64,000 nt of DNA from Anisodus tanguticus (GCA_034509755.1 CM067552.1:15285001-15349000), one strand, 5' to 3'; counted from the first letter of the stretch, positions 1 to 13,240 are shown. Program-made: numbers and translations. The notes: a model not told the origin generated them from the letters alone.

Positions 1-546
1 AATCTACTCGTATATTCAAAGTAGTTCTTAACAGACTTTTACTTATCCTTTTCTAGGTAGTAACGGTCAGGCACAGTATCCACATTGAAATGGAACCTTT
101 CCATGAATGCCCCCATCATGTCTTCCCAGGCATCCCAACAGCGTATGTCCTAGGTTGTGAACCATCCAGATGCTTCTCCTGTGAGGCTCCGACTAAACAA
201 CCTCATAATAAGAGCCTTGTTTCTTTTGATCCCGACCAGTTTGTGGAAATATGCTCTTAGATGAGCCTTGGGATTCCCTGTCCCATTGAATAGTTTGAAT
301 TTCGGCACCTTGAAGCCTTCAGGCAAGTCCAGGTCCGGATTCATGCATAGATCATCATAGCTTAGGCCCGTTGCTTTCCAAGAGCATCTATTGGATTTCT
401 TGAGCAAGTCCATTATTTTTTGCTCCATTTCCCTATCCCTTCTGTCTTGTTCGGCCCTCCATACCTTTTCCATTTCATTATAATAGTCGAGCTCGGGTGA
501 AGAGTCGATGGAAGTGATTGGGGTGTGGATAGACATTGTGGGATGT
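1..546 (-). pseudogene. Tat/Ogre-like retrotransposon gag core, broken
   Basis: This is the gag core of a minus-strand Ty3/gypsy element of the Tat/Ogre type. It runs from about 536 leftward out of the window. The readable protein has a charged coiled-coil-like start, then the conserved order L-P-E-G-F-K-V-P-K-F, F-N-G-T-G-N-P, H-L-R-A-Y and S-L-T-G-E-A-S-G-W, typical of the plant retrotransposon gag domain that forms the particle shell. A TAG stop near 148-150 interrupts it. The same frame then continues with W-x-W-E-D-M and a later TAA, so it is a pseudogene. The upstream part of the same gag lies beyond the solo LTR, at 3,355-3,770. Confidence 0.8.
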
Positions 547-3354
547 TGTTATATACCATATTTTCATACGTTAAAGTGTGTCATGATTTATTCGATATAA
601 GCTTGGAGAGAAAGACTATTCTCAAGTTCACGAGTGTTTAAAACCATGTATAGCACATGTTGAAAGGTTTAGAAGTTTTCATCGAGCGTCAGAAAGTTGG
701 AAATGTTACAACCCATATATTTGTGTATTACTAGGAGTATTTAACATGCTAAGAAGTTCATGTTATGAGGTATTTGATACGTATAATAGTCGTGTGTTAA
801 GTTTTGAAGTCAAGCGAGTTGTAAATAAAAAGTTGGCAAAAGTTCTAACAAGTTACATTAATAAATTAACTGAAACTTTAGGTCAAATGTTGCAGAGCTT
901 TTCTCCCCATCTATTTGGAATTACGAGGTTATCCACCCACTAAATTTAAGGTCTACGAGTGTAGTTTCAAAACCATTAAACCGTTTGTCGATACGACGTC
1001 TAAGTAGAGAGATATTCGTATTTTCGTGACACTACATAGACAGTCCCATTGGGACCCACTTGAGGCAGCCACCGACTTAGCTTCTTTTAAAAGATATTTG
1101 GGGGTCATTCTTTGGTTATTTATCTACCAAGATCGACCCTTATAATCTCCAAAGATATCTCAACAATGTATAAGAGTTTCAAGGAGGAATACAAGTGTTT
1201 AGATCCAACTTGAACACCAAAAGTTGATTCAAGTAGAGAATAACACTTATATAGTGTTGTGATGTGATTGAGGGTTGTTGTGAGCTGTACCAGCTGGGGA
1301 TTTCAAGTTTTATCTACTTCCTAAGGTAATTAAATCATGTTCTTAGTTGTGATTAAGGTTAATCACGTGTTGGTTGAATTGCTTGAGTGAAAATCTACAA
1401 GATAGCAATTGACATGGCATAAGGAATTATTATATTTTTGTGGGTTGTGTTGAGGCTATATATATGTTAATTAAGTTTATTTAAGTAGAAAACATGAAAA
1501 ACAAGTGATTGATGATAAAGTTTAAGCTGCTAGGCATGTGGACTATTTTGAAGATTATTCTAATGATGTTTTGGGCTTAAAATGATATGGTAAGCATAAG
1601 TATGATGTTATAGATGTTTTAGGCAGATTCATGGAAAAGGAATTGGATTGAAATTATATTTTATTACTTGTAAATCGAGCTTACCGCTCAAAATGGTTGT
1701 TAAAGTAATCAGAAAGCTTAGTGTTAATTGTATTTTTGTTGTTTGGGTTGTTTGGTGACTTTTAGTAACTTATGGTATGCATTATAAACAGGGGAGGTGC
1801 TATCAACTTTTCCCAAAAGTGCTAGTTGTTAGTTGGTTTAAAATGAAATATTACATTAAGACCTTCGTTGTGATGGTTGGACTATTTTGTATGCTTTTAG
1901 AGGTAAATATAAGATTGAGAACCCCAAAACTTACTTGTTTTAATGTTGGCCATGTTAAATCAAAGGATAAAGGATAAAGGATAATGGGGTTAAAAGTTTG
2001 TATGGGATTCAATCCGAGATTGTCGCTCCTCGTGTTAACTAGTGACTTTGTTAGTAATGTTTGTGCCCTTATTATTGCGTATATTAAGGTGTATCTTTGG
2101 GTTGCTTTAGTTATCTTTTGGAGGCAAGGAGGAAAAGGTATATAAGGATTATCCTTTTCTTTCTTTTGGCATGATCCTAGTGTAAATGATACATAATGAA
2201 ATGCCCGCAAAAGAGAACTCTACTCTTAATTATTAAAGATACACTTGTTCTTTACACTTGAAAAGATTTCATGGATCTTGTTTATCCCTTGCCGGGTGTA
2301 CTTTTCTGCACTTTATGATATCTCTGTTTATGTGTTATTCTGTACTTTTTGTTGATTTCATGATAGCAGATATACGTAGTTACATAACGATAGTCAGAGG
2401 GTAACGACCATAGGTTACCCTGACTTTGTTCAGGGTGTCCCTTGAGGTCTGTCTTGCATTGGACTTATAGATATGTATCTATTTTCTTACCGCGCCGCAC
2501 TATAGGTGGCTAGGCAGATACTTATATATGTGTACCACAAGTTGGCAGCTATATATCGTTATTTACCACTAGTTGGATAGTTATCACTGATCAGTTAGGC
2601 AGATATTACTGCATCCTATGTGGTCGATTATTTTATGGTGAGTTTACCCCACAGAAGGACTTGATACAATATTATATAGGCCCATATAGTCGCTTGATTT
2701 TACTTTCATGCATATGATTATGGTTATATCAGTTGTGCACCCTCAGTGGTTGTTCTGAGTCCCAAGTTGACATTCTGTACTCTTCACTTGTATTACATTC
2801 TTATATACATGTTTACCTACCTTACATATTTGGTACATTTATTCATACTGATGTCCCTTTTGCCTGGGGATGTTGTGTTTCATACCGACATGTCCTAATT
2901 GATAGGTTGATGGTCCTCTTAGTAGGATACTAGTTCAGTAGAAAGTGTGTTGCACTCCACTTATTTCAGAGTTGCCATTTGGGTCAGTATGTTTATGTTA
3001 TGCAGCTATGGGTATAGCCGGGCCATGTCCCGAACTTATGATGTTTTATGTACTCCTTAGAGGTTTGTATATAAATGTCATGTACATAGATGCTTGTACG
3101 GCCTTGTCGGTCTATGGTTTGGATGTACTTAGGGTTATTTCGGCCTTATGGGCCCGTGTGTATCATGTATAAGTTTGTATAGCATGTGGGTCATCCAATG
3201 TCGAGTACTCCCTTATGTCATATTTTGATGTTCTCATGACAACCTTTCTGGACTATTTACACATTCTGGTATGGTAAGAAGAATACGTTACGTAGGTGCT
3301 CGGCTGAGTAAGGCAGCGGGTGCCAGTCGTACCCCTCCGAGTTGGGCCATGTCA
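547..3354 (+). repeat. Solo LTR of a Ty3/gypsy element inserted in gag
   Basis: This is a 2,808-bp segment with the ends TGTTAT and TGTCA. It is flanked by a perfect 5-bp direct repeat, GATGT, at 542-546 and 3,355-3,359. The gag reading resumes on the other side, so this is a clean insertion. No gag or pol coding and no second LTR lie inside, so it is best read as a solo LTR left after LTR-LTR recombination. The right end (a GTGCCAGT-type block before TGTCA) resembles LTR ends of Solanaceae chromoviruses, which suggests plus orientation. Small open frames inside it (for example 1,851-2,210) have no recognisable domain. Confidence 0.8.
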
Positions 3355-3770
3355 GATGTGCTGGGTAGTTTTTGGGAATGCTAGCAGTTCTGGGTGTTTG
3401 GTGAGTAGTGGTATTTGGGTGTATGATGGGATCTGCATAAGTAGGTGGTGCATAATATGAAGGTATTGAGTGGGAAGTCCCTGGTAAGTGAGTGGAATTT
3501 GCTAGTGGTGGGTTTTGGTATGAGGTACCAATATGGGCATTAGTGGCTGGGAAATGCTCGGGTATTGGCTACCTCGTGGATGGAAAAGGTAGTGGAGGCC
3601 TTCTTGTTTCAGTGGTTGCCTCCTTGGCAGCATTGATTGCTTCATTCTTCGCGACATATTCCTTAAGGTCTGTGATCTTTGGAATAACAAGTTAATCACG
3701 TCTTCATGATGTGAATGATTTTGAAGGTCTTGGGGTGTGGGGACTCTATAACCAAAGCATATTTGTTACA
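3355..3770 (-). pseudogene. Tat/Ogre-like gag, amino-terminal fragment
   Basis: Read on the minus strand, this contains a lysine/glutamate-rich stretch (D-L-K-E-Y-V-A-K-N-E), then T-T-E-T-R-R-P-P-L-P-F-P and a long Pro/Tyr/His-rich section. This is the usual amino-terminal composition of Tat-type gag. It is the upstream half of the gag whose core lies at 1-546; the two halves are separated by the solo LTR. There is at least one in-frame stop after the P-F-P-S segment. An alternative frame from 3,699 to 3,502 is open but has unnatural composition and is probably not the coding frame. Confidence 0.6.
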
Positions 3771-4449
3771 ACCATCATCCGGAATACCAGTATGTTTTCT
3801 CCATTCTACTCGTTAAGGGATGTTATTGCAAGTTTTAATCTTGTGAAGTATGATACAGCACGGATAAACCCCTCTTCGAGAAAAGAAAAACTCAAAGGCA
3901 AATGACGTTAGTGGAAAATGATAATACAAGATATCACAGATAAGTTGCATATAAGCACATACATTCATGCATTCTTGGTCATTTTGGCCATTTTTGGTTT
4001 TTAAGGGTTTGGTTGAAAGTATATGGTTAATTTGCTACCACAAAGTCGTCGAGACCAAAACTCTTCTAATTGGGGGAAAGTTATAATTTATATAATATAG
4101 GGGTCTAGTATTATGTAGACTACCTATGTATCCCTCCATAGGAAATCAATCCCTTCCGTAGTACGGGTTACATAAAAATTATCCCTAATTTCATTCTACC
4201 AGAACCGTTTCCTAGACCAAGTCTAATAAGAGCTTCCTACGTATCCCCCTTGGGACATCAGGTCGAACGTAGATTCTTTTACAAACGAGGGAGGGATAAC
4301 ATTTGATTAAATTAAAATGGGACGCCTAAATTACCCAAAAGATGACTTCTCCCTGAAGCCATGACGGGTCATCGTCCTTACGACCGTGCATTCTCCCAGC
4401 GGCGGGCTACAACTACCCACATCTGACAAATTTTGACTAGATGCTCCAG
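3771..4449 (-). other. Tat/Ogre-like non-coding segment upstream of gag
   Basis: No coding sequence is visible. The part at about 4,140-4,400 resembles the non-coding block that Tat/Ogre elements of Solanaceae carry upstream of gag, which contains a CGACCTGATGTCCC-like core on the minus strand near 4,250-4,270. This assignment rests on remembered resemblance, not on a database search. Confidence 0.4.
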
Positions 4450-5157
4450 CTATAACATAAATGTCTCACATTCTTCGATGTCGTGTTCCGGTGCCCCTGA
4501 GTGATACAAACAGGTATTCCTCCTTGAACTACTAGCGTAAGGTTTCCAAGTAGACTTGACGGGACATACATTGTTTGTGCTAGCTAGGGTAGAGAAGAGG
4601 CTTCCGTATGAGTTTTCCAAGACAATGAAGTCATAATTCCAAACTTGAGTGTTAATGGTGATTCCATCACCGGGCATGATGAGATCGTAAACCAGTTGGA
4701 AATATGGGCCCCACAAATTATGAATAACATTTTCGTCAATTAATCTTATCATTTTCCTTTTGAAGGTCAAGCACTCGTCTATAGTGTGGCCAGGTTGTTT
4801 TTTGTGGAAAGAGCACCTCTTATGAGAATAGATGGGAGCACAAGTCGGGAGAACATCGGAGTTGAATGACGATACTCCGGTATCTTTTAATCCTTCATAC
4901 ATTTCGATGTTTTGCACCGGCCTGGGTGCGACTTTGAAAGGAAAAGTGTATGCTTTCAGAGAAATCATCCACCAGATGAGATATGATGTCCGGTATGTCT
5001 CTTGTGGCATCCCGTAGCAGTCTACAGTTTCGTCGGCATTTGGAGCAACTTCTTCAGGTAACTCACTTGATTCCCCAGCGTATGGCACATGATCTTTCTT
5101 GGGTAACTCAGACTCTTGCTTCAGTGTCTTGAATAATGGGATGTAATAATTAAACAT
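4450..5157 (-). pseudogene. Tat/Ogre-like gag carboxy-terminal region with Cys/His knuckles
   Basis: This is a 235-residue minus-strand reading. It contains two Cys/His clusters, C-S-F-H-x5-G-H-x3-E-C near residue 115 and C-L-Y-H-x4-E-H-x3-E-C near residue 218. These resemble the paired knuckle-like motifs that follow the gag core in Tat/Ogre elements. Such a region should lie downstream of the gag core, but here it lies upstream of it on the same strand. It therefore probably comes from a different Tat copy or from a rearrangement. The start chosen is only the first Met in the open stretch. No protease follows. Confidence 0.55.
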
Positions 5158-5974
5158 TTCCTTGAACTTTTTACGGAGGTTTTTTGCAGTGATGCTTCTG
5201 CTCAGTAGTCTCTTTTGGAAGGTTTCCTATGAAATCCAGAATTTGGTCGACCTCTTTCATTTTTGTGTTAGCCAAGTCAATCTTCTCCTTGATCTTGCGA
5301 ATTTTTATTCAAATCCACTCTTCGTTTTCTTCATCGCTGACCAAGTCGACAACTGGTGAAGTGGCACTTTGGCTTTCTGGAGTATCCATTGGTAGCAAAT
5401 CAACCTTTAAAGGAGGTGCAAATTTAGTTTTGTTTTGGTATTTTCCTATGTTTTGATTTTGGATTGGTATCCGGAATGTGGAACCAATCAAGAGTTCAGA
5501 CAGAACACATGAATGCATATAAGCAGTTATATCACATAATCATATATAATTAGCATTCCTAAACCTTTTTGCACCAAGGTATTCTAATCATTTGAAACAT
5601 AATTGTGCCAAATGTTGTTTTAAACCATTTCCGACATAATCATTTTTATTAATAACAAGGTTTTCCCCAATAGGTTACAATGCATGAAAAAGGTAGTAAG
5701 TGAAATCAGTAGAAGTCACCTACAGTGGCGGATGATGAATCTCTGTCTATCCGAGCATTATTGGCCCTTTGAAGGGCAGTATGAATTCGGAGGTAAGTAG
5801 ACATTAGAAATGAATCAACCTAGAAACCTTTCTATATGAAGGGAATAGGTGTAGTCTCATCCATCGCTCTTCTCATTTGAGCATCTAGGTCCTCTAACCA
5901 CTCACGAGTGAAGTCTAAATATATCTGAATATGACGTGCCTTGATCTCATCCTTTAAATCACTATTATGACTAC
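5158..5974 (-). other. Tat-related remnant, no confident gene
   Basis: Two short minus-strand readings (5,518-5,309 and 6,026-5,832) have charged, coiled-coil-like composition but no domain that I can name. Position and strand suggest decayed Tat/Ogre ORF1 or spacer. The rest of the stretch is AT-rich and shows nothing. Confidence 0.35.
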
Positions 5975-7714
5975 ACTGATAGAAGTTGGGCCCTGAAATA
6001 AGGGTACCTTGCAAATATGGTCTCAACCAGTCTACATAGTCTCATCACAATGGAACTTATCCTCGGCTAGAGTGTCTTGACGATATCTCACTCGACCATT
6101 CCACTCTCGGACGATGTCAGCAACCCTCTTGATCATATCTTCCTCATAGTCATGATATACTCCCCATGTTTCCTACCTAGGATATCACTTGTCTCCTACC
6201 CAACTATCTTAGGACCCTAATAGGTGCATAAGAGACGATTCCCCGGATTCCCATAAGTGGCAGGAAAGGGTTTATACCTTTGACTACAATGGTCTCGGAT
6301 ATAAAGTCAGGAAATCTCTACTGTATGTTATCCTCTCGGAGTCTCTAAAAGATAAAGCCCACCCATATTTGGTTTGGTTCCCAAAATTTGGACAAGTGGC
6401 TTGAAGGTTATCTTTCCTACATTTCAGATCTAGGTACGAAGGACCCTCAATTTTGTACTGGTAGGTTACACCCTTGGAAATACCTATGTAGGTTTTGACA
6501 TTGATCTAAATCTCGGTATATGTTAGGAAGGATGACAGAGACTAGGTCAAAGTATTTGATTTCCCCGTTTGAGGTTATTCCATGAACGATAACATGGGTG
6601 ACAAAAAGGACATAAGTATCTATGGCTTGATGTCGATCTTTGGGAAATACCATGGTTCCTAGAAGTCATATGGCAAAGGTTAGGGGTCGGGTGGCTTCCT
6701 AATTGGAGTAAGACCGAAACTCAACGGAGTGTTCTAGATATCCCCTTTGGACCCAAATCAGTTGTAGAGATCCCTAAAGGCTACGGTTGGGCAAAATATT
6801 CAATTGGCGCTAGCTAGGGATAAAAACTTCATGATCTCATCAGGAGTAGGCTTATGGGGTACTGTAAGGTTGTGGTCGTCTTTCTTTCTTCTTCTCATGC
6901 ACGTTCCGTTGCTATCTATGCAATCTCAAATTTCATCTAAGGTCGGGTCATCTCAAAATCTCCGAACCTAAACACCATTCTGTCACAATCTCAGTATCCG
7001 GTAAGGACTTCTAACAATTTCCTATTTCCTTTCATGGTCATGAGTGAGGGTAGGTTCCCTAGACAGTTCATTACTTCTCATTGTTGTGGGGCATCTAGCC
7101 ACAACTGTTAAAATATATGTAGCTTGGGTGCTTCTAAAACCATATCAAACATGAGGTTGGTATGCATCTAAAAAATAGAGCACGGTTAATTTTTCCCTCC
7201 CAAAGGACAATGGTTTATTACATAAGGCACAATCTTGCTTCCATATAACAAGTAGTTGGATATAGGGTCGTCGGGTTATAGACCGTCAAGACACGAAGTA
7301 GTCAGCCTAATGGGTCAAGATACATCTAAAATATCAGAACCTGTCTAAGTAAGCAAGTGCTAGTTTAATAGGGATTTGGCTTTGCTCTATCCTAGGAAAA
7401 CTAGAGTTGTTTAGAAAATGACTAAGGGGCCCGAGCGGACTACTCAAGGTGAACCGTTGTCGACTGTTGGACGACTGTGAACCAACTCCATCATCAACAT
7501 GTTCCAAAGAAAGTAATTTGGTTTTTTACTAGAGGACGATTGTGAAACAACATACCCATCTTTGTGCACTAATACAAGTGTGTGTGCGTGCCATTTGGCG
7601 GAATAATGAGATGCATGAATGACAATTATAATTTGAGAGAAATTAAACATATAAGCAATTCATATCAATTAAAATGTGTTTTATAGGAAACCGTATGGTT
7701 GGAACCTAGGTTTT
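5975..7714 (-). pseudogene. Tat/Ogre ORF1-like region, copy 1
   Basis: This region is similar to 21,069-22,784 along most of its length. It encodes broken pieces on the minus strand, for example 6,653-6,447. In the better copy (22,066-21,761) the protein resembles the plant-mobile-domain type ORF1 that Tat/Ogre elements carry ahead of gag. Here the frame is interrupted many times. The matching of the two copies starts near 5,975 and 21,069, next to a CTGATAG sequence. The role of this ORF1 in retrotransposition is not established. Confidence 0.55.
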
Positions 7715-7732
7715 TCCCCAGCAGAGACACAA
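7715..7732 (-). promoter_or_regulatory. Primer-binding site, Tat/Ogre copy 1
   Basis: The minus strand carries TCTCTGCTGGGGA directly after the LTR, the usual layout of the primer-binding site in Tat/Ogre elements. Copy 2 has the fuller TGGCGTCTCTGCTGGGGA. The tRNA type was not determined. Confidence 0.6.
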
Positions 7733-10533
7733 TCGGTTACGGTTTACCTTTACGCGAAGGCGTAAAAGCTACTAAGAGGTTGTTTGTGCTCTAAATCGGA
7801 TAATTTATTTTTTAGATTCGCCACCTAATTTATAGGTAAATTAAGAAAACAGGGTTAAAATGATTTATTCAGATAAGTCCGTGAAAAATCCTTTTTAAAC
7901 CAGAGTCAAGGTAAGAGTTCTGGTGATCCCCTGCGGAAGGTGTTAGACACCCGGTATTAAGGATCCGTAGAATACAGTTGATCTTCGTGTTCTATAGCAT
8001 GTTTAAAGTTATACATTGCTCAAAAATGTTTACTTTCCACAAAAATTCATGTCATTCATTTCATCTCCAACTCAAAATATTTTTTAAAAAAAATCAAGGA
8101 GTTAAATTCCGCCAAAATAACTCATATAGGGATAATTTGTCAATCCATTTCACACTAAAGCACACTCAAGGTTGACTTTGAGTAGAACTCTATAATTTTA
8201 TTCCAATGGTTGCTCAAACATTCCTTATATGTTTTTGCAAATCTTTTATGTTCAAAGGAGTATAATTTATTTTGAAATGACATGTTTTGAACTTAAAAAA
8301 TAGAAACAAGTTTTTTCATTTCCATGCTATTTCGCAAAGGGTCAATTCATATTCTACAATTTTTCCTGAAACTGCATGTCAACTCAAATTCTTATTGTTT
8401 AGTTTAAAGGTTCCAGTTACTTGAGTTGGGCTTTGCCCAAAAACAGTCCACAAATATGTTTTTATGAAATTCAGCCCATTTTTGTTTGCTTTTCAAAATT
8501 CAGACTTGTCAAAAATTTTCAGGCCTATTTCATGAAGTAAAAATTATGTTTTTATTTGATTTCAGCCGAAAATGATCCAATTGGTTTTAAATCCAAAAAT
8601 CAGTCCAATTTCTCATCCATTTAAAATATACGAACAAAGTTAATTATTTTGAAATCCGTTTTCGTGACGATTCTAGCTAAACGATGTACGTATCGTTTAC
8701 CTATCCTAAGCCATAACCATAAAAGGGGTTCCAATATATATAAAAATACATATTTTATACAAGTTAGAACGCACCCATAATTTTCACAAAGGCATTATTA
8801 TCGAAAAAGAAACCTAAGAGTACCAGTGATCTAAATTAAAAGGCAGGGAACAAGTTGACAATTATACACAACATACAAAGGAAAAAATGAGCTAAGCCCA
8901 AATCCAACAAATATTGGGATTCTTTTAGCAAATGAAAAATCACATGGGCATAGCCTAATTGAGTCGAATGACAGTCATAAAAATAAAACAGGGAGTCGGG
9001 GATAAGTGGGCCAAAGCCCAACATACATATCAAAACAATCAAGAACAAAGAGGGGGGAAGATAAACAGGAGAGGCCCGAATGTTTAAAACAAAAACTCTG
9101 TATTTACTTGATATATACAAAGGATATACCTGACATGTATACCATATATATTGTTATCTGGTATTCAAGTTGTATATCAGAGCATATATCAGCACATATC
9201 ATAGGAAAACACAAAGGAAAGAAGAAGTAAGCACACCAAAAGGGGTATATGAAGTATACACCACTCATACTTCCCCACAAATTATTGCATTTGCCCCCAT
9301 GATACTCAAATAACATAAACAAATAAAAGATCCTAATGTTCGGACATGATAACTAGAACTACTACATCATTCCTATGGATTTACACAAACTTCTAGGCGA
9401 ACATGTCAAATATAAATTTCATATCATATTTATTAAATTCAAATAGTGAAGGTAGAGCCCATCTCAGTTCAAGTCAGTAGCCACATCAAGTACCAGCTAA
9501 GTTAAACAAGGAATCTAAAATTAATAGCAGATGACAAAATATGAACACATAATTCTTTTTAAACTAACACTGTGATCATGTTAATAGCTCATATGGCTCA
9601 TAGATACCACAAGAGTTTATAAAAGTAACACAAGAGTATGATTTTACAGTTCATGTCATACAGTCTAGCTTTAACAAGTGCAGGAACAATAAATATGCAA
9701 TGAGGATACAACCTACATAGCACACATTTCATCTAATTCTCCTTATGAAGTCAAATAACTCCACAAAGAAAGCAAAAGATATATGAGGTAGGACCTATTG
9801 AGGGTATTTATCTAGGACTATCATATCTCCCTTTTCATACTAGTGTCTTAAGCACATAGCATTTTGAAGAAGTAAACACATATTGGCTCTATACAAGCCA
9901 TAGGTTTTTCCAAGGATAAATTCATCCAAGATAGGAAAAAGGCATGCTACCGAGACACACACAGTACTGCCAGTTTCTCATAAATAGAAAACTCATTAAG
10001 AGACTTGGATGAAAAATTCTAGTTCTCAATTTATTAGGTCAAGCATCAAGTCCTGAAGCTGAACCATCTCAAATAAATGCATAAATACATGTATTTTAAT
10101 CAAACTTCTATCCCTCTATGATGCTTTATTATCCTAACTGATATGAATGCAAACAGACATGACTAAAGAGGCAAACAAGCAAGATGTTTTGGACTCGACT
10201 AACATATTGAAGTCTAATAAAACTTTGTGAATCAATGCTTTAAGTTAGCATAATAAAGTTGGCCTATCTTTATCATTTACAACTATCAATAACACATAGC
10301 AACTAGCACAATGGTTCAGAGCTTTTTGTTCCTTATCTATATATGCATTTAGACTAGATGGTTTGACTTATAAATATGTAGTGGTAACATGGAACACATA
10401 GATGTATACAAGCAGTCCCTTATTATGTATTCATGACACAACCCTAGCCCTTCTGAAAAAACTCCATAAAGAACCTAACATCCTCCAAGATTAAACTAGA
10501 TGGAGATAGGCACAATGGGTTACATGTTTAGGG
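7733..10533 (-). repeat. Tat/Ogre 5' LTR, copy 1
   Basis: This is non-coding sequence on the LTR side of the primer-binding site, similar over its length to 22,805-25,953. It holds short GGGC...GCCC hairpins (for example 8,426-8,440 and 9,007-9,020). Relative to copy 2 it lacks the SINE and about 240 further bases near 8,757. It keeps about 50 bp near 8,165-8,215 that copy 2 has lost between short direct repeats. The outer end is uncertain; the copies stop matching at about 10,533 and 25,953. Short open frames here have no recognisable domain. Confidence 0.6.
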
Positions 10534-11261
10534 CTAAGTAGATGACATAACTTAAGAACATGACATATAGATAAGGAAAGTCCATATTAAGACATGTGAA
10601 GAGCTAATTGTTTCATATTATGAGCAGGATTCTAAGAATAATCACAAACTAATCATCCACTCAATCAAACATGTTGTCATTCTTTAGGATTTAGATCTGC
10701 AAATGCTTAGTTAGGCCTAATAGAGTTCACAAGTATGAGCTACAGATTCCTAAGATATTCAAGACTTAGAATGAATATAAGACAGAGAAAACAATGGACA
10801 AGAATTAGCATATGATGAACATAGTCAGGCATTTTTGATAGCACGTAGTCCGATACCAATCCCCAAACCCCAATACCAAAATCTCATTATGCTGCGAGGG
10901 CAGCTACCCTAACTCGTAGGAGAACCCTACTCATACAACATAAGAATTTGTGGAAACAATTGCGAAAAATAACGAATGAGAAGGGATGTAATTAGCAAGT
11001 CTTATATTAAATACAAAGTCTGAAGAAATACCCCAATGATCCGATAGTCATGAGTACAAGTTCTAGTAACTGAATACAAGTCTGAATAGAAATAACAACA
11101 CTGTCTAAATATAAATGACAGAATCATAGAGATGGATATAAAAGTTCAAGTGCAGGAAATGCATCAGAAGCTCACCATGGACTCTCCAAGAAATCACCAA
11201 TGAGCTATGCTCTATCTGCTACTCCGTCGTCGCCTGGCTTGATACCTACACATAGAGTACA
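10534..11261. other. Unassigned repeat-like sequence
   Basis: I see no gene. The stretch may be the outer part of the Tat LTR, because copy 2 is truncated at the matching point, or it may be another LTR fragment. It contains no open frame of note. Confidence 0.3.
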
Positions 11262-11956
11262 ACTGTAACACCCTAGCCTTGGTGGGGGGGAGGGGGTCAG
11301 CACCCAGCGCCCAAAGGCCTAAGCATACCACTATAGTATCTGAACCATGAAACATGAAACTTGGGCAGACAAGACCTACAATTAACCATTTATGACAAGA
11401 CTGAAAGATAACCCGCACACAGAAGAGTCCCAGAAGGATATATACATATGTTCAGATAGACAAGGCCAATAGGAGATGCGATCTCACAGAGTTCAATTCA
11501 TGTTCCCAACCCATGACCATTATGAGCTCGAAGCTTCCTTCGTAACTCCAGGAATTAAGTGATTTAGAAAGATTCTTCTTTATCGATGCAATATGAGTAT
11601 ACTACTAACAAAAATGGCCATCAAGGTCCCGACATACCAACATCTACTATACATAATTCTGCAAGCCTTTTAGAGTGAAATATACATACCAATAGGTCGG
11701 GACATGCCCCCCCACACCCCAAAACACTAGTTTCATATGTAATACTACCTAAGGACTCCTGTACAACAACTCTGAGAGAAGGGAGTGCGACAATCACTAC
11801 TGAGAAGATCACTTACTAGGGAGGAGTGCTACTCAGTCTATATGTACATGTGGGCATGAACACAGTGCCCAAAGAGGGATATTAGTACAAAACATGTACT
11901 AAATATGTAGGGCATAATCACATGTAAATAAACACACTCTAATGAAAGAAGTGAGG
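11262..11956 (-). repeat. Chromovirus 3' LTR, outer part
   Basis: This begins with TGTAACACCC and resembles gypsy LTR ends of Solanaceae. It stops at the CRM-like insertion at 11,957 and appears to resume at 17,895. With 17,895-19,428 it would form one LTR of about 2.2 kb that belongs to the pol fragment at 19,429-21,068. The bases flanking the insertion are TGAGG at 11,952-11,956 and TGAGT at 17,895-17,899, a near-match target duplication. Confidence 0.5.
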
Positions 11957-13240
11957 TGATAAAAGTATGGAGGTATTTGAGTTTGTAAGTGGTTCAGATC
12001 TTGGTAAGTTTCGGGTTAACCCAAAAATAGACAAGGAAGATGGGGTTTCTTCGGTTTTCGGTAAGTCGAGATGTGGGGTATTTGGCGACGTTTTCAGGTA
12101 GATGTAGAAGGGGTCAGGACAAGGCGCTTTAGGTAGTAGTTGTGGGTGATATGATGGGTATTGTGGTGATGGGGCTCTGGTGTTTTAGTGACGGTAAAGG
12201 CTCGAACGTTGACCGAGATAGTGAGGGTATGCGAGAAGGGAGTTTTGAATGAGGAGTTAATATGTTTGGTGGCGTATGCGTGGGGTTATGGTTAGATTCG
12301 GATGAAGTTCTTTTGAGGGGATGGTAATGAGGTGTCGTGGGAGATAGTAGAGTGGAGAAACAATTAATTAGAACAAGGAATGTATACAGATTGTTGGAAA
12401 CAATCCGAGACGCAAACCAAATCTCAATTCTGTCGAGATGTGGTTCTTCTATGGTAACATGAGAAGTTAATTTATCGTGTGGTCTCCAAGGATATTGTAA
12501 TCAATTGCATAAGGACGAGGTTGAGGTTTGCTGACCGCGAGGCTCAACACTAACCAAGCAAGGGTGACCAAAACCTTATAAAAGATAGGTGGTTCTCCTT
12601 TATAACCAAGCAACCCTTCCGGAGGATCAACGAAGAACTTACAATCCCGGATTAAAAGTCTTAGCAAAATGAGTAAACACTCAAGTTTATATCAACAACA
12701 ATGACCTTTTTACAACACACAAAGTCCCTATTTATAGTAATACATGGATGATTCTAGAAAGCAACTAAGAAGTTTCGACCAAGGTGGGAACGCGGTGTGA
12801 ATGGTCCAAACCGTGTAGTAAAACGCTGCCAACCTTTGAACTCCCCAAGACACCATTTTGTTACTTCTATGTGGATAAATTCATGAACTTATAAAATTCA
12901 TGAATCGTCACTTTGGGAGTTGTGGGAAACTTCTGTGGTATAGAAGGTCCTCGGCCACCTCTTCTACAAGCCTAGTCATCCTTCATTTTTACAAGGTTCC
13001 TTAATTGTGTTTTTTAAAAAACTAATAATAGCCTAGACATTAAGATAAGCTAAAAGAAAGTTGCAAGGTGTCGGCCAGGACGACATGAAAGCCGACAAAG
13101 CTTATGGCATCCTTGAGTCTTCAAGTTTTGTTCTCGCTCCATATTCCATCCCAAGCGAATGATTGGTAATGTTGGGCATCCTTAGCAAATTGCCTCTTGA
13201 TTCTTCTTGTATGCTTAAGGTCATTGTCTTACTTACATCA
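11957..13240 (-). repeat. CRM-like 3' LTR
   Basis: This is a 1,284-bp copy of the right-hand LTR. Its plus-strand ends are TG (11,957) and CA (13,240). The integrase reading frame enters it from the right and ends at 13,102, so the first 139 bp of the LTR on the coding strand are also coding. The right LTR has extra short insertions (near 17,770 and 17,800). Confidence 0.75.

Noticed and set aside
8836..9322. Membrane-protein-like open frames on the minus strand
   Set aside because: They lie in the Tat/Ogre LTR, and copy 2 at 24,300-24,740 keeps only one of them in shortened form. The hydrophobic reading follows from the AT-rich LTR.
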